A stretch of DNA of 64,000 bases from Sphingomonas sp. Leaf208 (GTDB lineage Bacteria; Pseudomonadota; Alphaproteobacteria; Sphingomonadales; Sphingomonadaceae). The stretch's first letter is position 1, and each line of letters begins with the position of its first letter. Positions 60,512 through 64,000 of the stretch are shown here, one piece after another. The stretch is taken from the NCBI RefSeq assembly GCF_001421415.1, contig NZ_LMKH01000012.1, positions 124,001 through 188,000 on the forward strand, written 5' to 3'. The position numbers and the translations under genes are program-made. The notes under the pieces are model-generated. The model was not told the DNA's origin and searched no databases. It was given only the letters and a program-made list of their open reading frames with translations.

Positions 60512-61774
60512 ATGCATCGTATTTTCGCGGCTATCGTGGCCGCAGGCGCCTGCGCATCGTCGCTGCAGGCCCAGACCCGTCCGCCGGTTTTAGCGGAACC
60601 GGTCCTAACGCTCGCCGAGGCGCTTGGCCGCGCCGGCGGGTTGTCGCCCTTCCAGGATGCTGCGTCCGCCGGCGTTCGAGCCGCCAAGGCCCAGCGCCGG
60701 GTCGCGGCGCTTCGGCCGAACCCGTCGATCGTCGCCGAGACCGAGAACGTCGCAGGGTCCGGGATCTATCGCGGCCTGCGCTCGTCCGAAACGACGCTGG
60801 GGTTGGCGCTGCCCCTGGAACGCGGCGGCAAGCGGCAGGCCCGGATGGCACTCGCCGACGCGCAGATCGGCCGCGCAGGTATCGCAGCAGCGATCGCGCG
60901 CGCCGACCTCCGACTGCGGGTCACGCAAGCATACGTCGTCGGGATGGCCGCGCAACGTCGTGTAGCGGTCGCACGCGATCAAGTCGGGATTGCCGCCGAA
61001 GTGCTCCGCGCCGCCAAGGTCCGGGTGCAGGCGGGGCGCGCCTCACCGCTGGAGGAACAGCGCGCAGACGTAGCGCGCCTTGCCGCCGAGGGCGCCTTGG
61101 AACGTGCGGACCGTTCAGCCGCCGTCGCCGCGACGAACCTTGCCCGGCTTATTGGAATGCCGGTCGGCGCGCTCGACAACTCCTGGTTCCAGCAGGTGGA
61201 CGCGCTCAACCCCCTCCAGCCATCCGGCCCGACGGGCACACTCATCGCCGCGGCCGCCCGCGCGGATCTCGACACCGCGACCGCGCAGGTGCGGCTCGCG
61301 CGAAGCCAGCGCGTGCCGGACCTGACGCTCAGCGCCAGCGCCCGACGGCTCGAGCAGACCAACGACACCGCCGCCGTCTTTGGCGTCTCGATCCCGCTGA
61401 CCGTCTTCAACAGCGGCCGATCGGCTATCGCCGTTGCCGATGCGCAGCGCGACCAGTCGGACGCGCTGCGCCGCGTGGCGTTGCTAGATGCCGAGCAGGA
61501 CATCGCGACCACGCGAGCCGAGGCGGCGAACGCAGCGACGACCGCGCGCAACGCGACCGGGCCTGCACTCGCCGCTGCCGTGGAGGCGGCGCGGATCGCG
61601 CGCATCGGCTACCGCGAAGGCAAGTTCGGGCAACTCGACCTGCTCGATGCCGAGCGGACGCTTCTCGACACCAGGACGGCGGCGATCGACGCGCTTGCCG
61701 CCTATCACGACGCACGCGCGCGCCTCGAACGGCTGACTGCCGAAGCGCCGATTGCTAAGGACACCGACCGATGA
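60512..61774 (+). CDS. Outer-membrane channel of a heavy-metal RND efflux system (CzcC family)
   Basis: This 420-residue TolC-family protein has a signal peptide (AAGACASSLQA), the first repeat with LRPNPSIVAETENVAGSG, and the second with DLTLSASARRLEQTND and REGKFGQLDLLDAERTLLD. It would form the outer-membrane duct for the CzcB-CzcA pump encoded next. There is no lipobox. The ATG at 60512 follows CAGGAG; the open frame extends 36 bases upstream. It overlaps the following adaptor gene by four bases. Confidence 0.88.
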   Translation: MHRIFAAIVAAGACASSLQAQTRPPVLAEPVLTLAEALGRAGGLSPFQDAASAGVRAAKAQRRVAALRPNPSIVAETENVAGSGIYRGLRSSETTLGLALPLERGGKRQARMALADAQIGRAGIAAAIARADLRLRVTQAYVVGMAAQRRVAVARDQVGIAAEVLRAAKVRVQAGRASPLEEQRADVARLAAEGALERADRSAAVAATNLARLIGMPVGALDNSWFQQVDALNPLQPSGPTGTLIAAAARADLDTATAQVRLARSQRVPDLTLSASARRLEQTNDTAAVFGVSIPLTVFNSGRSAIAVADAQRDQSDALRRVALLDAEQDIATTRAEAANAATTARNATGPALAAAVEAARIARIGYREGKFGQLDLLDAERTLLDTRTAAIDALAAYHDARARLERLTAEAPIAKDTDR

Positions 61775-62925
61775 ACCGCACGATTTTGCGCGCGATCGCG
61801 CCTGCCGCTGCCGCCTTGGCATTCGCAGGCTGTGGCCCCTCCCCCGACCCGGCGCCCTCTGCCAACGCGGTGGCAGGCGAGGATCGAGAGAAGGCTTCCG
61901 GCGATCCCACGGTCGTGACCCTGTCGGCACAGCAGATCGCCGACGCCGGTATCGAGGTCACGCGCCCGACCGTCGGCGGCGTCACCGGCGCGATCGAATT
62001 GCCCGCGACGATCGAGGGCGATCCGCAGGGCGTCCAGGTCGTGGCCGCGCCGATCGGCGGCCGGCTGGTCTCGCTCACCCGCAACCTCGGCCAGCCGATC
62101 GGCCGCGGCGAGACGCTGGCGATCATCGAGAGCCGCGAGGCAGCGTCGCTCAATGCCGAGGTCGAAGCGGCCGGTGCGCGGTCCGCGCTTGCCCAGTCGA
62201 ACCTACGCCGCGAACAGCGGTTGTTCGCTGAGCGCGTTTCACCCGAGCAAGACCTAGTCGCAGCCCGAACCGCCGCAACCGAAGCCAACATCGCGCTCCG
62301 ACTCGCGCGGCAGCAGCTGTCGGCCACCGGCGGCGGCGGCGGTGCGCTCAACCGTATCGCGGTGCGCGCGCCGATTGCCGGCCAGGTGATCGCCCGGTCG
62401 GCTACGCTGGGGCAACAGGTCGCGGCCGATGCCGAAATTTTCCACGTCGCCAACCTCACCAAGGTGTCGGTGACGATGTCGCTCGTTCCCGCGGATGCCG
62501 GCCGCGTGAAGCCGGGTGCCCGCGTGGAAGTCACGTCCGCCGGCCGCCGCCAGGATGGCCGCGTGACCTTCGTCTCGCCGATCCTCGACGAAACCACGCG
62601 CCTCGTCCCCGTGATCGCGACGATCGACAATGCGGGCGGCCTGTGGCGCGTCGGCGAGAATGTCGGCGTGTCGGTGCTTCTCCCCGCCAGCGGCGACCGC
62701 AGCATCGCCGTGCCCTCGGCTGCCGTGCAGATGATCGGCGACCGGCCGCACGTGTTCGTCCGGACCGCGACCGGCTTCCGGGCGACGCCGGTGACGCTCG
62801 GCCGCACCAATGGCGGCGCGGTTACCGTGACCGCGGGCCTCACCGGCGAGGAGCGCATCGCCTCGACCAACTCGTTCACGCTCAAGGCCGAACTCGGCAA
62901 GGGCGCGGCGAAGGACGAGGACTAG
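61771..62925 (+). CDS. Periplasmic adaptor of a heavy-metal RND efflux system (CzcB family)
   Basis: This 384-residue membrane-fusion protein has a lipobox (AFAGC, Cys21), so it is anchored by lipid. A barrel-sandwich lipoyl hybrid (AAPIGGRLVSLTRNLGQPI), a long alpha-hairpin with Ala/Arg-rich helices, and the matching half (RAPIAGQVIARSATLGQQV) are visible. The membrane-proximal domain ends VTAGLTGEERIASTNSF. It links the CzcA pump to the outer-membrane channel. It overlaps czcC-like gene by ATGA and precedes czcA by three bases. Confidence 0.92.
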   Translation: MNRTILRAIAPAAAALAFAGCGPSPDPAPSANAVAGEDREKASGDPTVVTLSAQQIADAGIEVTRPTVGGVTGAIELPATIEGDPQGVQVVAAPIGGRLVSLTRNLGQPIGRGETLAIIESREAASLNAEVEAAGARSALAQSNLRREQRLFAERVSPEQDLVAARTAATEANIALRLARQQLSATGGGGGALNRIAVRAPIAGQVIARSATLGQQVAADAEIFHVANLTKVSVTMSLVPADAGRVKPGARVEVTSAGRRQDGRVTFVSPILDETTRLVPVIATIDNAGGLWRVGENVGVSVLLPASGDRSIAVPSAAVQMIGDRPHVFVRTATGFRATPVTLGRTNGGAVTVTAGLTGEERIASTNSFTLKAELGKGAAKDED

Positions 62926-62928
62926 GCC

Positions 62929-64000
62929 ATGCTCTCGCGTATCGTAACGCTGGCCGTCGAGAAGCGCTGGCTCGTCCTCCTGCTGACGCTCGCCGCCGCG
63001 CTCGCCGGAATGTTCGCCATCCAGCGGCTGCCGATCGACGCCGTCCCCGACATCACCAACAACCAGGTCCAGATCAACGTCCGCGCGCCCGCGCTGTCGC
63101 CCGACCAAATCGAGAAACAGGTCGCCTTCACCGTCGAGACCGCGCTCGCCGGCATCCCCGGCCTCGACTACACGCGGTCGCTCAGCCGCAACGGCTTCGC
63201 GCAGGTCACCGCGGTGTTCGACGAGAAGACCGATATCTACTTCGCCCGCGCCCAGGTGGCAGAGCGGCTGCGCACCGCCGAGGAGGATTTGCCGGATGAC
63301 GTGGTGCCCGAGATGGGACCGATCGCCACGGGTCTCGGCGACATCTTCATGTGGACGGTCGAGTACCGCGAGCTCGACCAGGTCCGCCACCGCAACGGCG
63401 AGCCCGGCCTGCAAAAGGACGGCAGCTACATCACGCCGGAAGGCGACCACCTCGTCAGCGAACCCGACAAGGCGACGTATCTGCGCACCGTGCAGGACTG
63501 GATCGTCACCCCGCAGCTGAAGAGCAGCGCGGGCCTTGCGGGGGTCGACAGCCTCGGCGGCTATACCAAGCAGTATCTCGTCGTCCCCGATATCCAGCGT
63601 ATGGCGGCAATGAAGATCACGCTCCAGGACCTCGCCACCGCGCTCAAGCGCAACAACACCAGCGCGGGTGCGGGAATCGTCGACCGCAACGGCGAAGGCC
63701 TCGCGGTCCGTGCCGACGGCCGGATCCGCAACGCCGACGAGCTCGCACGCACCGTGGTCGCGACGCGCGAGAGCGTGCCGATCCTGCTCAGCCAGATCGC
63801 CACCGTCCGCACCGGCCAGGCATTGCGGATGGGTTCGGCGTCGGAGAACGGCCACGAAGTCGTCGTCGGCACAGCAGTCATGCGGATCGGCGAGAACAGC
63901 CGCACCGTCTCGACCGGTGTCGGCACGCGGCTACAGGAGATCGGCCGGGCGCTTCCCATCGACGTCGTGGTGAAGCCAGTGCTCAACCGCACCGAGCTCG
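62929..64000 (+). CDS. Heavy-metal RND efflux pump, inner-membrane permease (CzcA family; 3' end outside window)
   Basis: Only the first 357 codons are present. The start ATG lies three bases after the adaptor stop. The N-terminal membrane helix (WLVLLLTLAAALAGMFAI) and the HME-family motif DAVPDITNNQVQINV separate it from drug-type RND pumps such as the one at the left edge. Periplasmic porter domains are visible (GLDYTRSLSRNGFAQVTAVF, and SLGGYTKQYLVVPD). Such pumps export Co, Zn, Cd, Ni or Cu/Ag; the metal-determining transmembrane residues lie beyond the window. Confidence 0.93.
   Translation, partial: MLSRIVTLAVEKRWLVLLLTLAAALAGMFAIQRLPIDAVPDITNNQVQINVRAPALSPDQIEKQVAFTVETALAGIPGLDYTRSLSRNGFAQVTAVFDEKTDIYFARAQVAERLRTAEEDLPDDVVPEMGPIATGLGDIFMWTVEYRELDQVRHRNGEPGLQKDGSYITPEGDHLVSEPDKATYLRTVQDWIVTPQLKSSAGLAGVDSLGGYTKQYLVVPDIQRMAAMKITLQDLATALKRNNTSAGAGIVDRNGEGLAVRADGRIRNADELARTVVATRESVPILLSQIATVRTGQALRMGSASENGHEVVVGTAVMRIGENSRTVSTGVGTRLQEIGRALPIDVVVKPVLNRTEL

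Overview
The window is high-GC DNA from a free-living alphaproteobacterium, most likely a Sphingomonas or close relative. The evidence is large TonB-dependent receptors without SusD partners, tandem SapC and cupin-like genes next to a flavin halogenase, short palindromic 'GGCGGAGGCCGGGGCCC' dispersed repeats, and a gene style (ATGA overlaps, strong G/C third positions) typical of sphingomonads. I saw no tRNA, rRNA, CRISPR array, transposase or integrase.

Layout. (1) 1-3869: 3' part of an RND drug-efflux pump gene and its outer-membrane lipoprotein channel. (2) 4003-9832: a membrane PAS-GGDEF-EAL-PilZ protein, a type II haloacid-dehalogenase-like hydrolase and a soluble hybrid histidine kinase, separated by dispersed inverted repeats. 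(3) 10548-14242: class Ia ribonucleotide reductase (nrdA, nrdB), with a DUF2171 gene and a small membrane protein between them. (4) 14239-16481: a small accessory patch. It holds an A/T-richer HAD phosphatase gene, a broken HigA-type antitoxin, an apparently intact ParE/RelE toxin flanked by two small antitoxin-like genes, and a frameshifted nuclease gene. (5) 16494-58616: a roughly 42 kb plant-polysaccharide utilisation region. (6) 59127-64000: a dienelactone-hydrolase-like gene and the start of a heavy-metal czcCBA-type efflux operon that runs off the window.

The polysaccharide region has five blocks. Cupin-like and SapC genes are divergent from TonB receptor 1, a tryptophan-halogenase-like gene, a sialate-O-acetylesterase-like gene, GH3 and GH27. 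Converging on these is an eight-gene leftward operon: carboxylesterase, alpha/beta-hydrolase, an unknown secreted protein, GH43, GH51, GH95, esterase, GH43. A rightward block holds GH9 and GH43, followed by GH43, xylB, xylA and a beta-helix protein. Then come a GntR gene and a leftward set (TonB receptor 2, a second GntR, uxuA). Together these would import oligosaccharides of a substituted xylan, such as acetylated or feruloylated glucurono-arabinoxylan, possibly with xyloglucan or pectin side chains. They would remove acyl, arabinose, galactose, fucose and xylose groups and send xylose (xylA, xylB) and hexuronate (uxuA) into central metabolism. No inner-membrane sugar transporter is visible.

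Palindromes centred on AGCGCT occur in front of TonB receptor 1, the GH9 block, the GH43-xylB-xylA block and TonB receptor 2. They look like one LacI-family regulon, although no lacI-type gene lies in the window. The most interesting items are this shared operator set, the halogenase-SapC-cupin-receptor module inside a glycan locus, the toxin gene flanked by two candidate antitoxins, and the dispersed palindromic repeats.
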